From: Sphingobium sp. AP50
Lineage (GTDB): Bacteria; Pseudomonadota; Alphaproteobacteria; Sphingomonadales; Sphingomonadaceae
Assembly (NCBI RefSeq): GCF_900109095.1
Contig: NZ_FNYZ01000010.1
Location: 122,546-186,545 of the forward strand
Direction of reading: 5' to 3'
DNA: 64,000 bases
Shown here: positions 17,521 to 25,780 of the stretch, piece by piece
How the letters are laid out: each line of letters opens with the position of its first letter
Position numbering within the stretch: position 1 is the first letter of the stretch
The notes under the pieces: model-generated
What the model saw: the letters and a program-made list of their open reading frames with translations, nothing else
Databases searched by the model: none
What the model was told of the DNA's origin: nothing
Program-made: the position numbers and the translations under genes

Positions 17521-17597
17521 TGGTCGGGGAAAGAGGATTCGAACCTCCGGCCCCTGCCTCCCGAAGACAGTGCTCTACCAGGCTGAGCTATTCCCCG
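17521..17597 (-). tRNA. tRNA-Pro (anticodon CGG)
   Basis: The reverse strand folds as a 77-nt tRNA with an encoded CCA end. Acceptor CGGGGAA pairs with TTCCCCG; the D-arm carries GCTCAGCCTGGTAGAGC; the anticodon loop is TTCGGGA (anticodon CGG) on a CTGTC/GGCAG stem; the T-arm contains GGTTCGAATCC. The 3' end, plus four flanking bases, is repeated imperfectly at 23254-23281. Confidence 0.93.
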
Positions 17598-17702
17598 ACC
17601 GATGCCGAAGCCGCTTTGTGGGCGGCCCCGTAAGGCAGGAGTGGGCCTATAGAGGGGGCTTTCCGGGCTGGCAAGCGGGCAATGACGATTTTTTTGCAGT
17701 CA

Positions 17703-18002
17703 TTACAAAAGCCCTGCCGTGCGGAAGCTGAAGCGCGCATTTCCGGCCTCGATCACATGGTCTGCCAGTCGCAGGTCGAGCGGCCGCAGGCTGCGGGCAA
17801 GGGTGCGGGTCAGGGCGATGTCGCGGGAATCGGGCAAAGGGCAGGCGGTCGGCCGGCGCCGTTGCAGCAGCGCGATCCAGTTGCGTTCCGATTCCAGCAG
17901 ATGCCGCATCACTATGCCCCATTCCTGATGAAAGGGCAGCAGCCCGCAAGGGCGCCAGTCCGCATCGAGTATCGCCAGCATCAGCCTGAAGTCCCTGTTC
18001 AT
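17703..18002 (-). CDS. degenerate JAB/RadC-like protein
   Basis: A 99-residue protein whose C terminus (L-R-L-A-D-H-V-I-E-A-G-N-A-R-F-S-F-R) matches the end of RadC-type JAB domains. The metal-binding H-x-H-P-S-G-x-x-x-P-S segment of that family is replaced by L-L-Q-R-R-R-P-T-A-C-P-L-P-D, so no JAMM zinc site remains. It would be a catalytically dead relative or a decaying gene. The ATG at 18002 starts where family similarity starts; no good Shine-Dalgarno is visible. It is divergent from thyA. Confidence 0.5.
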   Translation of the reverse strand: MNRDFRLMLAILDADWRPCGLLPFHQEWGIVMRHLLESERNWIALLQRRRPTACPLPDSRDIALTRTLARSLRPLDLRLADHVIEAGNARFSFRTAGLL

Positions 18003-18175
18003 GGGAGAAATCTTGCGGAGCGGGCAGGCCGGCGGCGAGGGACAGAAGGCGCCATTATGGCGCAAAGGCGGAAGGGATCGGTCCGAAATGACGCCAAGAT
18101 TGGCGTGTCCGCCGCGCTGGGCTACAGCCGGAGTAACCAGACTCACGACCGCAGGATCGCGCCTTGACCGACATC

Positions 18176-18853
18176 ATGCCCCATTATGAAGACCAGTATC
18201 TCGATCTGATGCGGCATATCTGGCGCCATGGCGACGAGCGGGTCGACCGTACCGGCGTTGGCACCCGCTCCATATTGGGTGCGACCATGCGCTTTTCGCT
18301 GGCCGATGATGCAGTGCCGCTGCTCACGACCAAGCGCGTCTATTGGAAGGTCGCGGCGCGCGAGATGCTGTGGTTCCTGACCGGCGACACCAATATCCGC
18401 GAACTGGTGCGGCAGGGCGTGCATATCTGGACCGACTGGCCGCTCGACGCTTATCGCCGGGCGACCGGGGAGGATCTGGATCGCGACACGTTCGAGATGC
18501 GGATCGTGGCCGACGATGATTTCGCGGCGCGCTGGGGCAATCTGGGTCCGGTCTATGGCGCGCAATGGGTGAACTGGCCGCTCTATGAACCAGTCGGCGA
18601 TGGCCTGTATCGCAAGGCGGAAAAGGGCCGCAACCAGATCGCCGAACTGGTCGAGGCGATTCGCACCACGCCGGGGTCGCGCCGCCTGCTGTTCACGGGC
18701 TGGAATGTCGCGGAAGTGCCGCAAATGGCGCTGCCGCCCTGCCACATGACCTATCAGTTTCAGGTGTCGAACGGGAAGCTCAACGGCCTGTTGTTCCAGC
18801 GCAGTTGCGATCTGGGTCTGGGCTTTAGCTACTTTTCCGGTGTAGTGCATTGA
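18176..18853 (+). pseudogene. thyA: resident thymidylate synthase, 3' end lost
   Basis: Residues 1-216 are a normal bacterial ThyA: the folate/dUMP site R-T-G-V-G-T-R, catalytic C189 in P-P-C-H, and R-S-C-D. Similarity stops after G-L-G at about 18823; nine unrelated codons and a stop follow. The lost part (P-F-N and the H-x-Y region of ThyA) closes the active site and binds dUMP, so the product should be inactive. The start is the ATG at 18176, giving the usual M-P-x-Y-E N terminus; a TTG lies four codons upstream. The break marks the left junction of inserted DNA, which carries a full-length thyA 590 bp downstream. Confidence 0.9.
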
Positions 18854-19446
18854 AGCGGTGAGTGAGTGGCCGATATGGCCGGAATTACTGGTTCCGGTTT
18901 TAGCTGGCGCCAATGGCCTCATAGGGAAGCGCTTCACCCGGTGAGTGAATGCCGGGAGGCGAGCGAAGTCTCGGACTATGCAGCCTGGACGTCGAACAAT
19001 CGGACGTATCCATTCGAAACGTGCCCGAATCCGTCTGCTCGTGTGACGTCCAATTGAGCGCGACAATCACCATCCTGCGATGATTCGGCGATGCCGACAA
19101 AAGTGGGGGCGATGCATGCGCTCTGCACGAGAGCAATAAGCTCATTCGGTGGGCCAAACACTAGCAGATGTGGCCTCCTCAGCAAAATTGCTCTCTATCA
19201 TTGAAAATATTCAATCAACATAGTATCATGTGTCGAGTAAATGGAATGATATATAAATAATAATCGAAATAAATTCGATGTTATTGCGCATTATATTGGG
19301 AAAGGTTTGGAAATTACGTCTGATTGGATGAGGTTTGTATTGCCGAGGTTTGGGTTATTTTTCTCATCCTCCCTTGGTTAACCGTAGGCAATCGGACGTT
19401 GGGTTGGAATTGATCATTGATATCGTGTTTGCGTGAGGGCAGCCTT
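18854..19446. other. island left-end region, no gene
   Basis: No coding sequence is supported in these 593 bp. The first 100 bp hold small palindromes: GGCC-N5-GGCC (18868-18880) and CCGGAA-N7-TTCCGG (18879-18897). The latter has the geometry of a tyrosine-recombinase core site. About 19190-19340 is strikingly AT-rich compared with its surroundings and probably contains the promoter of the island thyA and perhaps bending or accessory protein sites. Confidence 0.5.
18856..18953 (+). repeat. direct repeat pair near the island end
   Basis: CGGTGAGTGAGTGGC (18856-18870) and CGGTGAGTGAATGCC (18939-18953) match at 13 of 15 positions and are 83 bp apart in the same orientation. Their place just inside the junction suggests arm-type recombinase binding sites. 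Confidence 0.4.
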
Positions 19447-20388
19447 ATGTATGCGCATTATGGTAGCGGAGGTATTGAGGTGGTAGGTCAGAGCGGACAT
19501 CCGGAGGGCCAATATCTGGACCTGATGCGGCACATCCTGGACAACGGGGATGAACGTATCGACCGGACTGGAGTGGGAACGCGCTCCGTCTTTGGGGCGA
19601 TGGCTCGATTTGACCTGTCTGATGGAACTGCGCCGATCATCACAACAAAGCGGGTTTACTGGAAGACCTCGACGAAAGAGATGCTCTGGTTCCTGAAGGG
19701 GGGTACGAATATCCAGGATCTGCTGCGTGACAACGTGCGGATCTGGAGTGATTGGCCGCTTGCCACTTACCGCCGTGAAACCGGCGAGAACATCGATCAG
19801 GAAGCGTTTGAGCGCCGTATCGTCGAGGATGATGATTTTGCTGCACGCTGGGGCGAGTTGGGGCCCGTTTACGGGAAGCAGTGGAGGCGTTGGGCTGGTC
19901 CTGATGGGCAAGAGCATGACCAGATTGCTACGTTGGTCGAAACGCTCAAAACGAACCCGTCGAGCCGTCGGATGTTATTCCACGCATGGAATGTGGCCGA
20001 ACTCGGTGAAATGGCACTTCCCCCGTGCCATATGGTTTATCAGTATCACGTCACCTCTGACGGGCGCTTGAATTGCCTGATGTTTCAGCGCTCGGTCGAC
20101 GCCTTGTTAGGTTTGCCCTTCAACTGGGTGGGCGCAACTGCACTTCAACTCATGCTCGCCCAGCAGGCAGACCTTCGGCCGGGCGAATTCGTTTGGATGG
20201 CGGGTGATGCGCATCTCTATTTCAATCATCTCGATCAGGCGCGAGAGCAACTCACCCGTGAGCCCAGGCCTTTCCCGAAGATGCGCCTTTCTCGGCGACC
20301 AGATAGTATAGACGGATATACGATCGATGATTTCGAGGTAGAGGGCTACGATCCGCATCCGGCCATAAAGGCCGACGTCGCCGTTTAA
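19447..20388 (+). CDS. thyA: island-borne thymidylate synthase
   Basis: A full-length 313-residue ThyA that converts dUMP and methylene-tetrahydrofolate to dTMP and dihydrofolate. The catalytic C194 (P-P-C-H), the phosphate-binding R215-S216, D218, L-G-L-P-F-N and the C-terminal region (H-L-Y-F-N-H, P-K-M, F-E-V-E-G-Y) are all present. The usual Cys in R-S-C-D is Val (R-S-V-D). The ATG at 19447 has GAGGG eight bases upstream; an in-frame TTG ten codons earlier lacks one. The sequence clearly diverges from the resident copy, so it is not a tandem duplication. It should keep the host thymidine-independent after insertion. Confidence 0.92.
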   Translation: MYAHYGSGGIEVVGQSGHPEGQYLDLMRHILDNGDERIDRTGVGTRSVFGAMARFDLSDGTAPIITTKRVYWKTSTKEMLWFLKGGTNIQDLLRDNVRIWSDWPLATYRRETGENIDQEAFERRIVEDDDFAARWGELGPVYGKQWRRWAGPDGQEHDQIATLVETLKTNPSSRRMLFHAWNVAELGEMALPPCHMVYQYHVTSDGRLNCLMFQRSVDALLGLPFNWVGATALQLMLAQQADLRPGEFVWMAGDAHLYFNHLDQAREQLTREPRPFPKMRLSRRPDSIDGYTIDDFEVEGYDPHPAIKADVAV

Positions 20389-20638
20389 ACCTCTCCTAGC
20401 GCGGGACCCTTCTCCTGCGGGGTGATCCTCTCGGAGCATTTATCAGCCTGTTGCCCACGCAACTTCAGGGCAGGGAGCCTTATGTCTTCTGACGATGCCA
20501 AGCTGGACACCTCGAAGAACCGTCGGATTATGTCCTGATGGACGCAGGAGGAGGCGCCAGCGGGCGGGTCGTGCCGATTCCGATGCACCGATCCGCTGAT
20601 TTTCTGGACGGAGCCGATCACTGGGTCCGGTTTTCGTG

Positions 20639-21538
20639 TCATGCAGGCGCAGCGCGGCTTTCAAGCCATACGAGGCGCTGGAAATTATAGATCAGGTTGG
20701 CCATGCCGATCTTGATCCTGGCGCGGGCGATGCCGATGGTACGGACGACGAGGCCCATGCGATGCTTTTGCCCGGCAAAGACATGCTCGACCGCAGCGCG
20801 GACCTTTGGGCGCCTTGCATTGGCTCTCGCTATCCGTTCGGGCAGCGCCCGCCTGGGCAACCGCTTCTGGTGGATATTGCTGGTGAACATGCCCCTGGCG
20901 AGGAATGCTTCGTTCTTCTTCGATCGATAGGCGGTATCGGCCCAAACGCCCGAGGCGGTGTTCTCCTTGCTGATCAGATCGGGCAGTCGCGCGCCATCAT
21001 GGGCCTTGGCGGCGCTCGCATCCCAGGTGCGGATCAGTCCATGGGTCTGGTCAATTCCGATATGGTTGTTGTAGCCGAACATCGGAATGGCCAGATATCC
21101 CCGGTCCTTGAGCGCGGCATCGAAGCGCGCGAACAACCGGTCGATCGCCTTGGCCTTCACAAGCCGTTCGCGGAACAGCCAGACCGTGGTGACATCCGGC
21201 ACGGTGCCTTCCAGCCCCACGCCCAGGAAAGGCTGGAACGATAGCCGGTCCTTGATCTGGAACTCGGTCGCCTCGTCGGACAGCGAATACAACGCCTGTA
21301 GAACCAGGATTTTGAACATCAGCACCGGATCGAACGGCGGTCGTCTGCCCTTGTTACGAGGACCACGTCGCAGCGCGGCCACCAGCAGTGCCCGGAATAG
21401 CTCGAAGTCCACCACCGCCGACAACCGCTCTAGCGGATCGCCTGCCGCGCTCAGCGCCTCATATCGGTCCGAAAGATCAAAGAAACCCGGCTGTCCTGCC
21501 ATTCCTGCCTCCGCCACAGCCTCGGCGAAGTGAATCAA
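20639..21538 (-). mobile_element. IS5-family transposase, internally deleted
   Basis: The 299-residue frame shows an IS5-family DDE transposase: N-terminal D-L-S-D-R-Y, F-D-P-V-L-M-F-K-I-L-V-L-Q, and the C-terminal R-S-K-K-N-E-A and V-E-H-V-F-A-x-Q-K segment. Compared with the usual form of about 360-370 residues, the text jumps from R-G-Y-L-A directly to I-P-M-F-G-Y, so about 70 codons with the first catalytic Asp are gone. The copy should be inactive. Terminal repeats could not be defined. It has cut the IS3-type fragment next to it. Confidence 0.75.
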
Positions 21539-21540
21539 AT

Positions 21541-21840
21541 CTACCCCTCAAAGGCCAGCGTTTTTCGAGGCGTCCAGCTTCAACGGGTCGCTTCGCGACG
21601 AACTGCTCAACGGCGAGATCTTCTACAGCCTCACCGAGGCCAGGGTGCTGATCGAGGCATGGCCGCGGCATTACAACAGCGTCCGGCCCCATAGCAGCTT
21701 GGGCTATCGACCACCGGCCCCGGAAACGGCGACACCGCCATATCCGGCCTCCGGTTCCGCTTCGCTCCACCTCCGCTCGGATATCGCGGCGATGAGATTA
21801 ATGCACTAACACTCCAATCGGTCCACTCGGTGGGGACAGA
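21541..21840 (+). mobile_element. 3' remnant of an IS3-family element (OrfB C terminus)
   Basis: An open frame ending at TAA 21807-21809 reads F-N-G-S-L-R-D-E-L-L-N-G-E-I-F-Y-S-L and then H-Y-N-S-V-R-P-H-S-S-L-G-Y-R-P-P-A-P. This is the conserved end of IS3-family OrfB (catalytic E region onward). The 5' part is missing, removed at the IS5 boundary. Sequence to about 21840 is probably the element's end. Confidence 0.7.
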
Positions 21841-22772
21841 TCAGTCCTGCCGGGCCTCTTCGCGCGTTTTGTAGGTGCGTCGCCGGATGCGCTCACGCTT
21901 GAGCGATGAGAAGAAACTCTCAGCGACAGCATTATCGTGGCAGTTTCCCCGGCGGCTCATGGAGTGTTCCAGATTGTGAGCCCTGATAAGGCAGCCCAGT
22001 CGATACTGGTGAACTGAAAGCCCTGGTCCGAATGGATGAGCACGCGGTTCTTCGGCTTGTGCCGCCACACCGCCATGTGCAGGGCCTGCAAAACCACATC
22101 GGTTGTCTGACGGCTTTGCATCGACCAACCCACCACACGACGGGAATACAGGTCGAGCACGACCGCCAGATAGGCGAAGCCTTCCATCGTGCGGATATAG
22201 GTGATGTCCGTCACCCAAGCGTGATCGGCCTGCACCACGTCGAACTGGCGATCCAGGGTGTTGGCAGCAACGGCCGAAGGCCTTCCTCCTGAACTGCCCG
22301 GACGCCGCTTATAACCGACCTGCGCCTTGATGCCCGCCAGGCTGGTCAGGCGGGCGACGCGGTTGGGACAACAGGTCTCGCCCTGATCGAGCAGATCATC
22401 GTGCAGCTTGCGATAGCCATAGACCTTACCACTGTTCTTCCAGGCCTGCCGGATCAACTCAGTCTGCCGGGCATCTTCCTGTGCACGATGGCTCAACGGG
22501 TTCTTCTGCCAGGCATAGAAACCGCTGGGCTGGATCGCCAGGCTCCGGCACATCGCCCGACGCCACTTTTCCAAACTGCTTCTTCCACGAATATAGCGAG
22601 TGCTGGCTGCCCCCGAGCCGCTCGGAAACCTCCGCTACGCGATAACCTCGCTCCGTAATCTGAGCCACCGCATCCGCCCTTCGACAAGCTCAGGAGAGCC
22701 TTGAACTCATCGCTGAAATTGGCATTCCCCATTGTCGCCTCCTGTCCTCAAAATTAGGACCCAAGGCGTCCA
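21841..22772 (-). mobile_element. broken IS3-family element (OrfA/OrfB remnants)
   Basis: The 5' end (TGGACGCCTTGGGTCC, running from 22772) and M-G-N-A-N-F-S-D-E-F-K at 22732 identify an IS3-family element. OrfA is frameshifted by about 20 extra bases at 22676-22698. OrfA then joins OrfB directly through a deletion (…F-G-K to M-C-R-S-L-A-I-Q-P-S-G-F-Y-A-W). OrfB carries both Asp residues (Q-A-D-H-A-W and V-L-D-L-Y-S) but shifts frame near 22000, before the E-S-F-F-S-S-L-K segment, and is cut after R-E-E-A-R-Q-D. The element cannot make a working transposase. Confidence 0.75.
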
Positions 22773-22797
22773 GAAATCTAGGGGCTATTCAGAGCGA

Positions 22798-23160
22798 CTA
22801 TTTGGCGTCTGGCCCGTTTTGAGCGAGGAAGCTCCACGCCTCAGCATGGATGGAGTTTGTGGTGGCGTGCTCGCCAGCGGGCGCACGGCTTCCGGCTTGA
22901 TCTTCAAATATCCGCTGCAATTGCCAGCGCATCGCGTCGCTGAAGACGCGCTTGAGCCTGTCGGGCCCCATACCCGACGACTGACCATATGCCATGCGTA
23001 ATGTCTCGACTGCCGTTCCCAAGCGGAGAGCAATAGAGCAGGCGGAATTAAAATTTCCGGTACGCAACGGTAACGACAGCGTTAGGCATGTGCCTGCAAC
23101 CGTGATCTTTTTTCGCCAGTAATAGGTGCCGCCACGCAGCGCCACCTTCGGAAATCCCAT
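22798..23160 (-). pseudogene. N-terminal fragment of a tyrosine integrase
   Basis: These 120 residues start M-G-F-P-K-V-A-L-R-G-G-T-Y-Y-W-R-K-K, the N-terminal pattern of alphaproteobacterial phage-type integrases (arm-binding strand, then helical core-binding region). The catalytic domain is absent: the frame ends in TAG at 22798, beside the IS3 end. About 95 bp upstream is a tRNA 3'-end-like repeat, the usual place of an attachment site. It is unrelated in sequence to the intact recombinase at 23864 and is probably the relic of a different island. Confidence 0.6.
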
Positions 23161-23253
23161 TCCGCCGCCTCAAGGGGTACAGCGAGGGGTACAACCGTGC
23201 TTACAATCATCCCACCCCGCGAGGGTTGAGGCGTAAAATCAATAACTTACAGG

Positions 23254-23281
23254 AAGTTGGTCGGGGAGACAGGGTTCGTAC
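23254..23281 (+). repeat. tRNA 3'-end-like attachment site remnant
   Basis: Twenty-four of 28 bases match 17517-17544, which covers four bases of flank and the 3' end of tRNA-Pro(CGG); the first 14 (AAGTTGGTCGGGGA) are identical. No tRNA body follows to the right. With the integrase fragment alongside, this looks like an att core from an element that used a tRNA-Pro-like target. Confidence 0.55.
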
Positions 23282-23863
23282 TTACGCCGCATCCAGTTGA
23301 AAAATAAAAAAAAGTGAAAAATCGTTTCTAGGCAAACAACATTCAAACAATAAGTTTGATTGTTATTTCCAGAGTTCGATCTGGTATTTCTTGGGACATT
23401 ATTGGATTTTAATCAAGGATCTTTTAGAAAATCTACCTGTAGGTTCAATATTAGCAATCGGGCGAAACGCAGGCTTCGAGATCTCTCTCCATGCAACCGT
23501 CACTGAGATGGATCAGGGAGCCTGCGCCGCGCTGACCCACAATTTTCGCTTGCTAATACCTACGGTTGATTGGGTGCGACTATCACCTCGTTAACTTTGG
23601 CCGCCATTTCGGCAATTCCACCCGGTCAACAGTCATATATTGGCAAGGCATTGTCGGCCCGAGTAACTGAGTTGCAGGCTACGAGAATGATGATGCCGCG
23701 CAAATCTTACCCGTGTTTCAGCCGTGAGAGGGCGGCGAAAAGACGGCTGTGGACGTCCTTGGAAACCAATAAAAACAAGTAGTTAAGAGGTATCCGTCCT
23801 TGCTGGTCCGACAGAATTCTGGTAGATGAAAAAGATAAGAAGTCGAGGCTGGATCATATCATC
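23282..23863. other. AT-richer spacer upstream of the recombinase
   Basis: Nearly 600 bp without a convincing gene. Composition is lower in GC than the flanks around 23290-23470. Short frames such as one beginning with TTG at 23391 (67 codons) have neither a good start nor recognisable similarity. Confidence 0.4.
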
Positions 23864-25156
23864 ATGTCGAGGGCCGTTGCGGATGTTCGTCTCCAGGATC
23901 GCACGGTCCGCGTACGGCTGTCGGTAAAATCCGTGCCTTATTGGCGGCTGATTTCCGAAGGGTTCCATCTTGGCTATTACAAGGGGGCGCGCAAAGCCTC
24001 CTGGGTCGTGCGACTGCGGCGGACTGACAAACCCAATGCCTATGTGACCGCTGCGCTGGGCGAGGCGGACGATATCCTAGACGCTAACGACACTAATATC
24101 CTCACCTGGAAGCAGGCTTTCGCGAAGGCATTGCAGTGGATGGAGGTGCAAACGAAAGGCTTGCCAAGCGCGCTTGACCCCAACATCACCGTGGCGACAG
24201 CCATCGCTGCCTATATCGAACGGCGCGATGCGCGCAAGGCTGCTCAGGCGGGAAGGGCGGTCCGGTCTGACGCCCATTACAAGCTGCAACGACATGTTCT
24301 TTCCGACAAGCGATTGTCTGGCCTGGCGCTACGGGACATAACGGAGGCCGACCTTCGTGCGTGGCAAAAGCGCCTTTCCAAACAGAAATATACCAGTACG
24401 CAACGGCTGCTCAACGAAGTGAAGGCGGCCCTCAACGCTGCATGGGCTGAGCACCGGCAGGCGCTGCCTGCAGACCTTCCTATAACCATCAAATACGGGC
24501 TTGCTCTCGATGCACCTGCAGTGCTTGAATCGAAGAGCCGTGAGAATCAGATTCTGGCTGATGCCGAAATTCGCAAGATCGTTGCGGCTGCGCTCGAGGT
24601 GGACCAGGATTTTGGTCGAATGGTTGCGGTCCTGGCTGCGACAGGCGCCCGATTCGCGCAGCTGCGACGGATGACCGTAGGCGACGCATTGCTGGAATGT
24701 GGACGGCTCATGATTCCGCAATCCTTCAAGGGTAAGAAGAAGGACAATCAACACATCCGGGTTGCCGTAGGCCCCGATATCGTGGACCTACTGCGTCCCG
24801 CCGTCGCAGATAGGTCATATAATGAGCCGCTATTAGAACGTTGGCACGTTCGGCAGATTACGGCAGTCAGGTGGGAGCGCTATGAGCGCGGCGCATGGAA
24901 GACTTCTTCGGAGCTGAGCCGGCACTGGCAGGATGCGATGAAGAAGGCGGGCTTGCCAGCTGCGACAATCCCTTATGCTCTTAGGCACAGTTCCATCGTT
25001 CGCGGTTTGCGACTCGGTCTCCCCATCCGGCTCGTTGCAGCGCTGCACGATACATCCGTGGTGATGATCGAGCGACACTATTCGCGATGGATCGTAGATG
25101 GTCTGGATGATCTTGCTGTCCGCGCGGTCGTTCCCCTATTATCTGGACCTGTTTGA
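23864..25156 (+). CDS. int: tyrosine recombinase (island integrase)
   Basis: A 430-residue phage-type integrase. An N-terminal arm-binding-like domain (1-95) and a core-binding helical domain (about 105-200) precede the catalytic domain: R263 (A-T-G-A-R), Lys in K-G-K-K-K (289-293), Y371-A-L-R374-H (the first position of the H-x-x-R box is Tyr), H395 and the nucleophile Y406 (E-R-H-Y-S-R-W). It appears intact. It is the only complete recombinase visible and is the best candidate for insertion into thyA, although broken ISs now separate it from the junction by about 5 kb. Confidence 0.88.
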   Translation: MSRAVADVRLQDRTVRVRLSVKSVPYWRLISEGFHLGYYKGARKASWVVRLRRTDKPNAYVTAALGEADDILDANDTNILTWKQAFAKALQWMEVQTKGLPSALDPNITVATAIAAYIERRDARKAAQAGRAVRSDAHYKLQRHVLSDKRLSGLALRDITEADLRAWQKRLSKQKYTSTQRLLNEVKAALNAAWAEHRQALPADLPITIKYGLALDAPAVLESKSRENQILADAEIRKIVAAALEVDQDFGRMVAVLAATGARFAQLRRMTVGDALLECGRLMIPQSFKGKKKDNQHIRVAVGPDIVDLLRPAVADRSYNEPLLERWHVRQITAVRWERYERGAWKTSSELSRHWQDAMKKAGLPAATIPYALRHSSIVRGLRLGLPIRLVAALHDTSVVMIERHYSRWIVDGLDDLAVRAVVPLLSGPV

Positions 25157-25282
25157 TCCATTGATAACGACATTTAAATCTGTGCTGGACTGAAATGGTT
25201 GCCAATCGCCAACTCAAAGGCAAAACGGTATCATACCGCAGCAAGACAATTTCGGGGAATCCCAGTATAATTCAGGAAATTT

Positions 25283-25693
25283 ATGACCAGCAAGATCGCA
25301 ATCGTGCCACCGGTTATGCAAGAAATTGTCGAACGGGCGGGTTACCTGCCAGCCGTCCAAGCTGGTGATTTCCTATTCTGCGCAGGGCAGGTAGGGCGCG
25401 ATGATGAACTCGCTGTTATTGCGGATCCGGAACAGCAATTCGAGAGATGTTGGGAGAACCTGCGTACCGTGCTAGCGGAAGGGGGCTGCTCATTCGACGA
25501 TGTCGTGGAAATGACGACATTTCATGTCGGCTTACAGACACATATGCCCTTGTTTCGTCAGGTTAAGGATCGCCACTTCCCTCGTGGCACTTGTGCTTGG
25601 ACCTGCGTTGGCGTGGTTGAGCTCGCAATACCCGGCTTACTTGCGGAAGTAAAATGCGTCGCGATTAAACAGCCGACACATGCAACTCGCTAA
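25283..25693 (+). CDS. Rid/YjgF family protein lacking the RidA arginine
   Basis: A 136-residue Rid-family protein (F-C-A-G-Q-V-G, then a trimer-type beta core). In true RidA enamine/imine deaminases a conserved Arg stands in A-R-x-C-V-E-V-A; here the segment reads A-W-T-C-V-G-V-V, so the catalytic Arg is absent. It therefore belongs to another Rid subgroup, members of which occur in catabolic operons with unproven roles. AGGAAA precedes the ATG. It opens the cargo, 126 bp after the integrase, and converges with a VOC gene. Confidence 0.75.
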   Translation: MTSKIAIVPPVMQEIVERAGYLPAVQAGDFLFCAGQVGRDDELAVIADPEQQFERCWENLRTVLAEGGCSFDDVVEMTTFHVGLQTHMPLFRQVKDRHFPRGTCAWTCVGVVELAIPGLLAEVKCVAIKQPTHATR

Positions 25694-25780
25694 CAGAAAG
25701 ACAAAAATTACTCGCGAGGCAGGGGAAATGGTCGGGCGGCTTGTAAAAAAAGCCCGGGCCAGCCCTCGCCAATCGGTAGT

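Noticed and set aside
18176..18853. Explaining the short resident ThyA as a sequencing frameshift
   Set aside because: No ThyA-like sequence continues in any frame after 18823; the DNA itself changes character.
18143..19066. Long open frame on the minus strand across thyA and the junction
   Set aside because: It is the antisense reading of thyA with no recognisable domain and unlikely composition.
17521..23281. Reading 17521-23281 as one island flanked by tRNA-Pro direct repeats
   Set aside because: The tRNA 3' end faces left, so an island inserted there should lie below 17521; the region also contains the resident thyA and JAB genes. The orientation does not fit a simple integration.
23391..23594. 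Small 67-codon frame upstream of the recombinase
   Set aside because: TTG start, no ribosome site, no similarity; it may be chance in an AT-richer spacer.
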